Assembly (NCBI RefSeq): GCF_028621895.1
Contig: NZ_CP117520.1
Coordinates: 2,046,001-2,110,000 of the forward strand
Direction: 5' to 3'
DNA from: Acinetobacter sp. GSS19
Lineage (GTDB): Bacteria > Pseudomonadota > Gammaproteobacteria > Pseudomonadales > Moraxellaceae
Length of the DNA: 64,000 nt
Position numbers and translations under genes: made by a program
In this document: positions 56,115 to 64,000 of the stretch, in pieces
Layout: each line of letters starts with the position of its first letter
Numbering within the stretch: position 1 is the stretch's first letter
Notes under the pieces: model-generated
What the model was told of the DNA's origin: nothing
Database searches by the model: none
What the model saw: the letters and a program-made list of their open reading frames with translations, nothing else

Positions 56115-56413
56115 ACCACCATCCTTATCACGCCGGACGCTACCCGTACCACACCTGAACCGCTATTCGACTTCAGATCAACTCTTGTTGCTATTCTAGT
56201 TTTATATAAGCTTTGCTTCCGTTTGCTTTTGTATTCATTGCTCAGAGATATTAAATAAATCGCCTACAAATTGTGTATTCAATAACCCGCTTATTTTAAG
56301 CAGTGATTGGATTACATAAATTAACGGTTCCTTGCCCCGACTCCCCTTTAAAAAATAGCTGCAGCGCCCAATAAAAGATTAAGACAGTGGATTTTTTTCT
56401 TTAGGAGAACGCA
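56115..56413. other. Intergenic region between the lipoprotein and PspC genes
   Basis: Divergent promoter region of about 300 bases. No repeat, hairpin or further gene noticed. Confidence 0.45.
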
Positions 56414-56686
56414 ATGGCTACTTCCGGTTTGTATCGCTCAAATCGTCAATCCATGATTGCCGGAGTGATGGGAGGCATTGCGGAACGCTTTGGTTGGAAT
56501 CCCAATTTACTGCGGATTATCTTTGTGTTGGTTTCTGTTATGAGTGCCGCATTTCCAGGCATTTTGGTGTATTTGGTGTTATGGCTATTAATCCCTAAAC
56601 AAGCAAATACGTTTAGTTTTTCCGAGCAAGCAGAACCGCCGGTGATCCGTACCATCAAGGATGACCGCGAAATCCAACGTCGCTAA
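56414..56686 (+). CDS. PspC domain protein
   Basis: A 90-residue protein with one PspC domain: the basic start ATSGLYRSNRQSMIAGVMGG followed by AERFGWNPNLLRIIFVLVS and a membrane helix (about 40-57). PspC domains occur in membrane stress proteins; in E. coli PspC senses inner-membrane stress with PspB. No pspA or pspB is seen here, so it is probably a stand-alone small membrane protein. Good Shine-Dalgarno (AGGAGAACGC) before the ATG. Confidence 0.88.
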   Translation: MATSGLYRSNRQSMIAGVMGGIAERFGWNPNLLRIIFVLVSVMSAAFPGILVYLVLWLLIPKQANTFSFSEQAEPPVIRTIKDDREIQRR

Positions 56687-56705
56687 CACAATATACTTTT
56701 TGGTC

Positions 56706-56744
56706 GCTACGGCTGTTTCCCTAATGCAGCCGTAGCTTTTTTTT
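56706..56744 (+). terminator. Rho-independent terminator of the PspC gene
   Basis: GCTACGGCT and AGCCGTAGC form a 9-bp stem followed by eight Ts; the T-run overlaps the stop codon of the convergent HPP gene. Confidence 0.87.
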
Positions 56745-57849
56745 ACATATTGCGCTGCTGATGAAGCGCTTGTTGTAATGCTGCGATCATATCGGCACGG
56801 CTCACAATACCCACCAAATGCTGCTGTTCCACCACGGCAATATAATTAAATGATCTTTCGACAAAATAAGGCACCAGATCATCAATCGGCTGTTGAGGCT
56901 GAACAGTTACGACTTGCCGGTTCATAATTTGTTGCACTTCATGTTCCCACGATGCCCGCGGATCTGCTGCCCTCTTGAACCACTCGACGATTTCGTACAA
57001 TGCCAACGTACCGACCAGCTGATTCTCTGTATTCACCACCGGCAAACTCATCAGATTAACCTGTTTAAATTTATCCAGTGCCAGATGGATATCATCCTGT
57101 GCATGTAGCCGGATCACATCTTTACTCATAATGTCCTGACAGGTAAATTCACTCACAGCACGAGCATTGGCCTGTTCCTGAGCCTGCAAGATGATGTTTT
57201 GTAAATCGTATTCGCTAATGTCGAGCAGTTGGGTTTGATGTTCCAATACATTCTGGATGTCTTGTGGCTGAATGGTAACTTTCTGGGTCGGTGTAGGATC
57301 GGCAGAACGCGGATTGAGTTGCCCGGGATGCGGATAATGTTTGCCACGTAAATGATTAAAACCGATGGCAAATAATAATAACAATACGGAATTGAGCAAT
57401 ACGGGATAAAAAACAAAGTGATAGCCCAAGGCATGTACCGCATCGCCACCTAAAACGGCGGTAATTGCGACGGCACCACTCGGTGGATGCAAAGAATCCG
57501 TACTGAGCATTAGAAAAATCGCAACGCCAACTGCCACACTAAATGCAGCGGTCAGATCCGGCAACCATAAAGCACAGCTGACACCGAGGATTCCCGCCAA
57601 GGTATTGCCGACCAGCACATTCCAGGGTTGAGCCAGTGGACTGCTCGGTACAGCAAACAGTAACACCGAAGACGCGCCCATCGGTGCGATATACCAGACA
57701 TTCAGACCATCCAGTGCATACCAGCTGATCAGGGACGAAATCGCCAATCCCAGTAAAGCACCCAGCGCACAGAGCAATCGCTCCCGAAGCGGCAAGATTT
57801 TAAAATCCGGCTTAAGCCGATTTAACCACTCCCAGTCTGCTGTACGCAT
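56743..57849 (-). CDS. HPP family membrane protein with CBS domains
   Basis: A 368-residue fusion of an N-terminal HPP membrane region (residues about 25-165; GASSVLLFAVPSSPLAQPWN and STDSLHPPSGAVAITAVLGG, which contains the HPP triad) and a C-terminal pair of CBS domains (about 238-365; DIMSKDVIRLHAQDDIHLALD and QIMNRQVVTVQPQQPIDDLV). HPP proteins are integral membrane proteins, some involved in nitrite transport; CBS pairs bind adenine nucleotides. A nucleotide-gated transporter is a fair inference. Confidence 0.85.
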   Translation of the reverse strand: MRTADWEWLNRLKPDFKILPLRERLLCALGALLGLAISSLISWYALDGLNVWYIAPMGASSVLLFAVPSSPLAQPWNVLVGNTLAGILGVSCALWLPDLTAAFSVAVGVAIFLMLSTDSLHPPSGAVAITAVLGGDAVHALGYHFVFYPVLLNSVLLLLFAIGFNHLRGKHYPHPGQLNPRSADPTPTQKVTIQPQDIQNVLEHQTQLLDISEYDLQNIILQAQEQANARAVSEFTCQDIMSKDVIRLHAQDDIHLALDKFKQVNLMSLPVVNTENQLVGTLALYEIVEWFKRAADPRASWEHEVQQIMNRQVVTVQPQQPIDDLVPYFVERSFNYIAVVEQQHLVGIVSRADMIAALQQALHQQRNM

Positions 57850-58097
57850 GCTGATACTGTCCCGTTATGCTGACCTCAATTTATGGTTCAGTATAAAGCG
57901 ATGGCTTTATAAGGTGTATTTATTTTACATCTTTAAAATATTAGCTTTGCTGTTATAGCCGGCAATAAAAAAGAGCTGCCCAGATGAGAAGAAAATACCC
58001 TCGTAAATGCTCCCTATCCATGCAGGAAAACTTTGTCATTGCCATGCAAATTCCCTATACTTAGCAGCAATTTTTTCTCATTTTTAATGGATGCACC

Positions 58098-59087
58098 ATG
58101 AGTCGCGCCATATCTCATATTGATACATTTCAAGGCTTAATTCTTGCCTTACAAAATTACTGGGCCGAACAAGGCTGCGTCGTTTTACAACCTTACGACA
58201 TGGAAATGGGCGCAGGGACGTTCCACACAGCAACTTTCTTGCGCGCACTGGGACCTGAAACCTGGAATGCCGCTTATGTGCAGCCTTCACGCCGTCCAAA
58301 AGATGGCCGCTATGGCGAGAACCCGAACCGTCTACAACATTATTACCAGTTCCAGGTGGTGCTCAAGCCAAACCCGGACAATATCCAACAGCTGTACCTC
58401 GACTCACTAAAAGCCATCGGCATTGATACCCTCACCCATGACATCCGTTTCGTGGAAGACAACTGGGAATCTCCAACGCTAGGCGCTTGGGGTTTAGGTT
58501 GGGAAGTCTGGCTGAATGGCATGGAAGTGACCCAGTTCACCTACTTCCAGCAAGTGGGTGGTGTGGAATGCTACCCAGTGACTGGTGAGATCACTTACGG
58601 TCTGGAACGTCTGGCCATGTATCTGCAAGGTGTTGATTCCGTATATGACCTAGTATGGACCAAAGGCCAATTTGGTACTGTGACTTATGGCGATGTGTTC
58701 CATCAAAATGAAGTGGAACAATCGACTTATAACTTCGAATATGCACCAGTCGACAAGCTGTTTGAACTGTTCGATTTTTACGAAACTGAAGCCAACCGTT
58801 TAATGGAAGCAAAACTTCCACTGCCAGCGTATGAGCAAGTGATCAAAGCCTCGCACAGCTTTAACCTGCTCGATGCGCGTGGGGCGATTTCTGTGACTGA
58901 ACGTCAGCGCTATATCTTGCGTGTACGTACTCTGGCGCGTGCCATTGCACAAAGCTATGTACAAGCGCGTGCTGAACTCGGTTTCCCAATGGCAGAACCT
59001 CATTTGCGTGATGAAGTCTTGGCGCAACTCAAAGCACAAGCGGAAAGCGAAGCAGCCCAAGCAGAAAAAGCAGCGGAGAGCAAATAA
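58098..59087 (+). CDS. glyQ: Glycine-tRNA ligase alpha subunit
   Basis: Catalytic subunit of the bacterial alpha2beta2 glycyl-tRNA synthetase. Seen: start [40 protein letters not shown], the class II motif 2 region [19 protein letters not shown] and [12 protein letters not shown]. Length 329 residues; about 25 Ala/Glu-rich residues extend the C-terminus. The stop overlaps the glyS start by one base (TAATG). Confidence 0.96.
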   Translation: MSRAISHIDTFQGLILALQNYWAEQGCVVLQPYDMEMGAGTFHTATFLRALGPETWNAAYVQPSRRPKDGRYGENPNRLQHYYQFQVVLKPNPDNIQQLYLDSLKAIGIDTLTHDIRFVEDNWESPTLGAWGLGWEVWLNGMEVTQFTYFQQVGGVECYPVTGEITYGLERLAMYLQGVDSVYDLVWTKGQFGTVTYGDVFHQNEVEQSTYNFEYAPVDKLFELFDFYETEANRLMEAKLPLPAYEQVIKASHSFNLLDARGAISVTERQRYILRVRTLARAIAQSYVQARAELGFPMAEPHLRDEVLAQLKAQAESEAAQAEKAAESK

Positions 59088-61156
59088 TGTCGAAACATAC
59101 TGTTTTATTCGAACTTGGCTGTGAAGAACTGCCTCCTAAAAGCCTAAAAACCTTACGTGATGCATTAAAAGCAGAAACGGAAAAAGGCTTAAAAGATGCA
59201 GGCTTAAACTTCTCTGCAATTGAAGCCTATGCAGCACCCCGCCGTTTGGCCCTGAAAATTATTGATGTCGATGCTGCACAAGCTGACACACAAAAACGCT
59301 TCGACGGCCCTGCCGTGCAAGCTGCCTATGATGCCGAAGGCAAACCGACCAAAGCGCTTGAAGGCTTTATGCGTGGTCAAGGCATTACGGTTGATCAGGT
59401 TTCAACTTTCCAGGCAGGTAAAGTCGAGAAAATCTGCTACCTGAAAGATGTGAAAGGTCAAAGCCTCGATCAATTGCTACCGCAAATCTTGCAAAACGCA
59501 TTGGATAACCTGCCAATCGCGAAACGCATGCGTTCAGCCGCCAGCCGTACCGAGTTTGTACGTCCGGTGAAATGGGTAGTATTACTAAAAGATGACCAAG
59601 TCGTTGATGCAACCATTCAGGACCACAAAGCAGGTAACGTGACTTATGGTCACCGTTTCCATGCGCCAGAAGCCATTACTTTGGCTAATGCCGATGCTTA
59701 TCTGGATGCACTACGTGCTGCAAAAGTCATTGCCAATTTTGAAGAACGCCAGGCCATCATTGATACACAAGTGAAACAGCTTGCTGATGAAGTAAATGCC
59801 ACGGCGATTGTACCAAGTGACTTGCGTGATGAAGTGACCAGTCTGGTTGAATGGCCTGTGGCATTACGTGCAAGCTTCGAGGAACGTTTCCTTGCGGTGC
59901 CACAAGAAGCGCTAATTACTAGCATGCAGGACAACCAGAAGTATTTCTGTCTGGTCAATGCTGAAGGCAAATTACAGCCTTACTTCATTACCGTATCCAA
60001 TATCGAATCGAAAGATCCGCAGCAGATTATCGAAGGTAATGAGAAAGTGGTTCGTCCACGTTTGTCGGATGCCGAGTTCTTCTTCCTGCAAGACCAGAAA
60101 CAGCCATTGGCTTCACGCAAAACTAAACTGGCCAATATGGTTTTCCAGGCACAATTAGGTACGCTTTGGAACAAATCTGAACGTATCGCCAAACTGGCGG
60201 TTGAACTGGCAAAAATCACCGGTGCAACGGCTGCCGATGCTGAAAAAGCAGCACTTCTAGCGAAGTGTGACTTGACCTCTGAGCTGGTTGGCGAATTTCC
60301 AGAACTGCAAGGGATCGCGGGCACCTATTACGCACGTCTTGAAGGCGAAAATGATGAAGTCGCTGAAGCCTTGGGCGAACAGTACTTGCCAAAATTCGCC
60401 GGTGATATCTTACCAAAAACCAAAACCGGAACCACGATTGCCCTTGCCGACCGTCTCGATACCTTAACCGGTATTTTCGGTATTGGTCAGGCACCAACCG
60501 GTTCAAAAGACCCGTTTGCGTTACGTCGTTCTGCAATTGGTATTTTGCGTCTAGTCACTGAAAACAATCTGGATGTCTCGATTGAAGCACTCATCAAACT
60601 GGCGCTTGCGGCGTATGGCGATGTACTGAAAGATCACGACAAGACTTTAGCGGATGCAGTGGCATTCCTTGAAGGTCGTTACCGTGCCAAGTATGAAGAC
60701 CAGGGCGTTGCAGTAGATGTGATTCAGGCCGTTCAAGCCTTGTCACCAAAATCGCCACTGGATTTTGACAAACGTGTGAATGCGGTGAATCACTTCCGCA
60801 ACTTGCCAGAAGCGGCTGCATTGGCTGCTGCCAACAAACGTGTAGCGAATATTCTAGCGAAAGAAGCCACACCTGAAGGTGCGGTGGTTGAAGCCAACCT
60901 GGTTGAAGATGCTGAAAAAGCATTATTTGCTGAACTTGCGAAAATCACACCTGTGGTTGAGCCATTATTGGCAGCCAAAGACTATACCGAAGCACTTTCT
61001 AAATTGGCTGCCCTGCGTGCACCAATTGATGCTTTCTTTGATGGCGTGATGGTGATGGCAGAGGATGCTGAACTGAAAGCCAACCGTCTGCGTTTATTGG
61101 CACAGCTCCGTGGCTTGTTTACTAGCGTTGCGGATATTTCAGTGTTGCAGCACTAA
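59087..61156 (+). CDS. glyS: Glycine-tRNA ligase beta subunit
   Basis: tRNA-binding subunit that works with GlyQ. Seen: [15 protein letters not shown] start, the central [29 protein letters not shown] signature (about residues 455-485), and the C-terminal anticodon-binding region ending [20 protein letters not shown]. Length 689 residues, as expected. Coupled to glyQ by a one-base overlap; a strong terminator follows. Confidence 0.96.
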   Translation: MSKHTVLFELGCEELPPKSLKTLRDALKAETEKGLKDAGLNFSAIEAYAAPRRLALKIIDVDAAQADTQKRFDGPAVQAAYDAEGKPTKALEGFMRGQGITVDQVSTFQAGKVEKICYLKDVKGQSLDQLLPQILQNALDNLPIAKRMRSAASRTEFVRPVKWVVLLKDDQVVDATIQDHKAGNVTYGHRFHAPEAITLANADAYLDALRAAKVIANFEERQAIIDTQVKQLADEVNATAIVPSDLRDEVTSLVEWPVALRASFEERFLAVPQEALITSMQDNQKYFCLVNAEGKLQPYFITVSNIESKDPQQIIEGNEKVVRPRLSDAEFFFLQDQKQPLASRKTKLANMVFQAQLGTLWNKSERIAKLAVELAKITGATAADAEKAALLAKCDLTSELVGEFPELQGIAGTYYARLEGENDEVAEALGEQYLPKFAGDILPKTKTGTTIALADRLDTLTGIFGIGQAPTGSKDPFALRRSAIGILRLVTENNLDVSIEALIKLALAAYGDVLKDHDKTLADAVAFLEGRYRAKYEDQGVAVDVIQAVQALSPKSPLDFDKRVNAVNHFRNLPEAAALAAANKRVANILAKEATPEGAVVEANLVEDAEKALFAELAKITPVVEPLLAAKDYTEALSKLAALRAPIDAFFDGVMVMAEDAELKANRLRLLAQLRGLFTSVADISVLQH

Positions 61157-61174
61157 GACGAATAATTGCAATAT

Positions 61175-61200
61175 AAACCCGCTTTAGAGCGGGTTTTTTA
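61175..61200 (+). terminator. Rho-independent terminator of glyQ-glyS
   Basis: AAACCCGC and GCGGGTTT form an 8-bp stem with a short loop and a T-run. Confidence 0.88.
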
Positions 61201-61288
61201 TTTAAAAACAAACAAATACGTTTATTAAAAATTATATTTATAGTATAAATCACATTTTTATTTGATCATATAGATGAGGGGAAAATAT

Positions 61289-61684
61289 ATGAAAAATTAT
61301 ATACTTGCATTATCCATTTGTATTTTATCTGTTGGACAATATGGTTGTGCTGCTGTTATGGCAGCAAAACAACCACCGAAAAAAGATTTATCTGTTTTTG
61401 CAACTGGAATGCCAAGAAATGCAATTATTGCAGAGATTGGTGCACCAGTCGCCTCAGAAGTCAAAGCTGGGAAGCGTGTTGAAATTTTTACATTTAATCA
61501 AGGCTACAGTACAGCCAATCGTGTGAGCAGAACCATTTTTCATGGTGTAGCAGATGTAGCGACTTTAGGTCTATGGGAAGTAGTCGGAACACCAACTGAA
61601 GCTGCTTTTGATGGTAAACAGAAAGCATTTGAAGTTACTTATGATCATAACGATCGGGCTGAAACAATCATTCAATTACAATAA
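61289..61684 (+). CDS. Hypothetical small lipoprotein
   Basis: A 131-residue protein with a signal peptide and lipobox-like QYGC (cysteine at residue 20). The mature domain (FATGMPRNAIIAEIGAPVASE and onward) recalls the SmpA/BamE-type fold in its GMPRNAI-IGAP start, but I would not call it BamE. I start at the ATG at 61289, preceded by GAGGGGAAAA; an in-frame ATG five codons up is less likely. Unknown function; probably outer-membrane anchored. Confidence 0.75.
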   Translation: MKNYILALSICILSVGQYGCAAVMAAKQPPKKDLSVFATGMPRNAIIAEIGAPVASEVKAGKRVEIFTFNQGYSTANRVSRTIFHGVADVATLGLWEVVGTPTEAAFDGKQKAFEVTYDHNDRAETIIQLQ

Positions 61685-61816
61685 TTACATCATTTAAATT
61701 TGATAAACCGTAGATTGAGGTTATCTACGGTTTTGATAAATTTACTTTTATTCAACAGCGTTATTTTACTTTTGTTTTCTATACTAAATTCTATTAGATC
61801 TAAGAAAAATTGTATT

Positions 61817-62203
61817 ATGAAATTTAAAAAACTCCTCCTTTTGAGCCTTTCTTGCCTCACCTTCACCGCCTGCACCCAGCTTCCAACCCAGTCCCAAAAT
61901 GCACAACTCCTGGCACAAGTGCATAATATCGAAGCCTTCCCTGAAGCACATAGCAACCAGGCCAATCTGCTAAAATATACCAACCATTGCACCATCGAAT
62001 TTAAAGCCAATCTGGGCACCGGTCAGGCCACCGAGCACTGGTCCTTTAAAGGCAATCAGCTACTCTCTGCAAGCACCCAGGTCACCACAGAAAATGGCCT
62101 GCGCAAGGTGACACATTTTGATCTGCATGACCCGGCCAAACAGGCTAATTTTGTTGCACTGAGAAACAATTTTTCAGCCGAGCAGCTTGTTGCCTGTGTT
62201 TGA
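61817..62203 (+). CDS. Hypothetical small lipoprotein
   Basis: A 128-residue protein with lipoprotein signal MKFKKLLLLSLSCLTFTAC (cysteine at residue 19) and a short mature domain of unknown function (CTIEFKANLGTGQATEHWSF). I take the ATG at 61817 because the signal peptide starts there; a longer frame from 61700 would put a second hydrophobic stretch before it. Unrelated by eye to the gene just upstream. Confidence 0.72.
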   Translation: MKFKKLLLLSLSCLTFTACTQLPTQSQNAQLLAQVHNIEAFPEAHSNQANLLKYTNHCTIEFKANLGTGQATEHWSFKGNQLLSASTQVTTENGLRKVTHFDLHDPAKQANFVALRNNFSAEQLVACV

Positions 62204-62363
62204 TACACCATAGCGTAGAACACTTAGGCTTAATAAAAACATTTGAGATAATCGGGTTAAAATGTAGTTATTTGTTGGCAAGTCATAAACAGTTCCAACG
62301 CCATCGGCTACACTTATGACTTCAACCCAAGGTGTATCAATCATTGTGGAGTGCCCATTGCGT

Positions 62364-62852
62364 ATGAATATTTGCAAATCTGTCCTTCTGGTTTCAGCCC
62401 TGCTCGCAACTCCCTCACTCTGGGCGCAATCCTCTTCCCATCATGAGAAAAAGGCACCACCTTATGGGGATAATCCTAATCTGCTGGAGGTTTTAGGCTA
62501 TAAAACTGCACAAAAAGTGCAAGAAACCGCAGAGAAAGTGGATACCGCAGCACAAAAAGGCATCGCTAAAATCAAACCGAAAGTTGATCATGCTTGGGAA
62601 AACAGTAAAACCTATACAGCAGAACAGGCTGCAATCGCCAAGGAAAACAGCCAAAAAGCGGCACAAGCCGTCAACCAAAAATGGCAGGAAACCAAACAGG
62701 CCGTCATCGGTGAACCCAATGCTGCACCCGCACCAATCATTCAGCAACCCTTGAGTCAGTCTTCGTCCAACAGCACAACGACCAACGCTCCAGTTATAGA
62801 ACCTGTTCCCGCTCAAACCATAACTGAAGATCCTGCCGTACTCCGTCTATAA
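62364..62852 (+). CDS. Hypothetical exported protein, helical and Ala/Gln-rich
   Basis: A 162-residue protein with a signal peptide (MNICKSVLLVSALLATPSLWA). The mature part has a helical segment rich in Ala, Lys and Gln (about 50-115; KTAQKVQETAEKVDTAAQKG) that resembles apolipoprotein-like or late-embryogenesis-like repeats, then a Pro/Ser/Thr-rich tail. Function unknown. The start at 62364 puts the signal peptide first. Confidence 0.65.
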   Translation: MNICKSVLLVSALLATPSLWAQSSSHHEKKAPPYGDNPNLLEVLGYKTAQKVQETAEKVDTAAQKGIAKIKPKVDHAWENSKTYTAEQAAIAKENSQKAAQAVNQKWQETKQAVIGEPNAAPAPIIQQPLSQSSSNSTTTNAPVIEPVPAQTITEDPAVLRL

Positions 62853-62897
62853 ACTGAAGAACATTTAACGCAAACGCAGCTTAAGTTCAGATGAAGT

Positions 62898-62928
62898 AAA
62901 GCCTCCATCCCAAAATGTAAGAGGCTTT
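62898..62928 (+). terminator. Possible weak terminator
   Basis: AAAGCCTC and GAGGCTTT pair around a 15-nt loop followed by TCTGCTG. Loop is long and T-run poor. Confidence 0.4.
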
Positions 62929-63038
62929 CTGCTGACTATTTTTTGAAATGTTAAAGCGGGATGTGATGACCGCTTTGATCATGGTCTTGTCCTGAAAAAC
63001 AGGCTAAGGTGATCATCCATTCAATGCGCTGAGCTGTT

Positions 63039-63914
63039 ATGAAGCTGTTACCCGGTATTTTACTGATCCTGCTTGCCAGCGCTGTGATGGCCAGTCATGA
63101 TGCCCTGTCCAAATATCTCACAGCCAGTTTACCCATCCTGTTGATTGTCTGGTTCCGTTACTTTTCTCAATTTAGCCTGCTTTCGCTATTCGCCTTACCA
63201 GTTCAGGGTAAGACCCTATATCAAACCCGGCATTTGGCCTTACAGATTTATCGCGGTCTGGCACTTTTGGGGCTGAGTATTTTTGCAATGATCGGGTTCA
63301 AGTATTTACCCTTACCTGAAACCGTTAGTATTATTTTTACAACGCCAATTTTGGTTGCGGTGCTTTCTGCCGTTTTATTTAGAGAACGTTTTAGCTGGCA
63401 ATACTGGGCGCTGTTGCTGCTTGGTTTTTGTGGCGTCTTGCTGATCATTCGCCCTAGCAAAGAGATCATTTCCTGGATGGTGGTTTTCCCATTTTTGGGT
63501 GCGGTGAGCTTTGCGGTGTACCAATTATTGACGCGCCGTCTTAATGGTGTGGATTCAGTCATCACCTCGAATTATCTGACCAGTCTGGTGGGGACGATTG
63601 TACTGTTACCCGCGTTATATCTGTTTTGGCAACCGCTTTCCTGGCTGATGTTGATCTTGCTGATGTGTGTTGGTGCTTTGGGAACAGTCGGGCATCTGGC
63701 CATGACCCAAGCCTTCAAATTTGCACCCGCCGCTGTGCTTTCCCCATTTTCTTATAGTCAGGTGATGTTTGCCTGTCTGCTCAGCCTATGGCTATTCCAT
63801 TATCAACCGGCTTTTCTGGACTATGCCGGAATTGGTCTGATTATTCTCAGTGGACTGCTGCTCGCCCTATACAACTATTACAAAATGCATGAGCTCAACG
63901 CTGAACAAAGCTAA
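63039..63914 (+). CDS. EamA/DMT family transporter
   Basis: A 291-residue membrane protein with about ten helices in two EamA repeats. Seen: LLPGILLILLASAVMASHDA at the start, VSIIFTTPILVAVLSAVLF in repeat 1, and FAPAAVLSPFSYSQVMFACL in repeat 2. It is a different protein from the DMT transporter at 34978-35886. Substrate unknown. A hairpin terminator follows. Confidence 0.9.
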   Translation: MKLLPGILLILLASAVMASHDALSKYLTASLPILLIVWFRYFSQFSLLSLFALPVQGKTLYQTRHLALQIYRGLALLGLSIFAMIGFKYLPLPETVSIIFTTPILVAVLSAVLFRERFSWQYWALLLLGFCGVLLIIRPSKEIISWMVVFPFLGAVSFAVYQLLTRRLNGVDSVITSNYLTSLVGTIVLLPALYLFWQPLSWLMLILLMCVGALGTVGHLAMTQAFKFAPAAVLSPFSYSQVMFACLLSLWLFHYQPAFLDYAGIGLIILSGLLLALYNYYKMHELNAEQS

Positions 63915-63936
63915 CCACAGGAGTTACGCTGATCAT

Positions 63937-63969
63937 AAAAAAGCCCAGGCAATTGCATGGGCTTTTTAA
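63937..63969 (+). terminator. Rho-independent terminator of the DMT transporter gene
   Basis: AAAAAGCCCA and TGGGCTTTTT form a 10-bp stem with a short loop. Confidence 0.87.
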
Positions 63970-64000
63970 ATTTCACGATTTAGTGCAATTTAAACCACAC

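Noticed and set aside
1..64000. CRISPR arrays, insertion sequences, prophage
   Set aside because: No regularly spaced repeats, transposase, integrase or phage structural genes were seen on either strand.

Overview
The window reads as a chromosomal segment of an Acinetobacter-type gammaproteobacterium (Moraxellaceae). This is judged from protein recognition and gene order only: asd-fimV-truA, rppH-ptsP, leuC-leuD-leuB, glyQ-glyS, and rluC divergent from a long ribonuclease E gene. No taxonomic search was run. I see no prophage, insertion sequence, CRISPR array or rRNA operon.

Layout. 1-8.7 kb (minus strand): the start of a UvrD-like helicase, glycerate kinase, an HdeD-like membrane protein, an anchored zinc-metallopeptidase-like protein, an AT-rich NYN-LOTUS protein, topA, and two uncharacterised genes. 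8.8-21.8 kb: slyX, uup, a lipid A acyltransferase, a glycosyltransferase, an intergenic region carrying a strong candidate CsrB/RsmX-type small RNA on the minus strand, an EEP-family phosphatase, asd, a FimV split cleanly into two genes, asparaginase, truA and an AraC regulator. 21.9-26.3 kb: infA and the leucine genes leuC-leuD-(lipoprotein)-leuB. 26.3-34.8 kb: a small DUF2061 membrane protein under a Fur-box-like promoter, a LysR regulator, ovoA (ovothiol synthesis), an HAD phosphatase, rppH and ptsP, and a very small basic gene whose last codons lie inside and beyond a Rho-independent terminator, as in arfA.

35-48.6 kb is a catabolic block, almost all on the minus strand. It holds the multicomponent phenylpropionate/cinnamate dioxygenase (hcaE, hcaF, hcaC, hcaD), the dihydrodiol dehydrogenase hcaB, the meta-cleavage dioxygenase mhpB, the hydrolase mhpC, and mhpD-mhpF-mhpE, plus an OprD-type porin and a divergent LysR regulator (hcaR-like). 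Together they would take 3-phenylpropionate or cinnamate through 2,3-dihydroxyphenylpropionate to succinate or fumarate, pyruvate and acetyl-CoA. mhpA (3-hydroxyphenylpropionate hydroxylase) and a dedicated inner-membrane importer are absent from the window.

48.6-64 kb returns to housekeeping genes: an HAD phosphatase with rluC, rne behind a long structured leader, two identical tRNA-Lys genes, a PspC protein, an HPP-CBS membrane protein, glyQ-glyS, three small exported proteins and a DMT transporter. The observations most worth a second look are the CsrA-sequestering RNA candidate with a GacA-box-like site, the arfA-like non-stop gene, the FimV fission, the Fur-box promoter and the structured rne leader.
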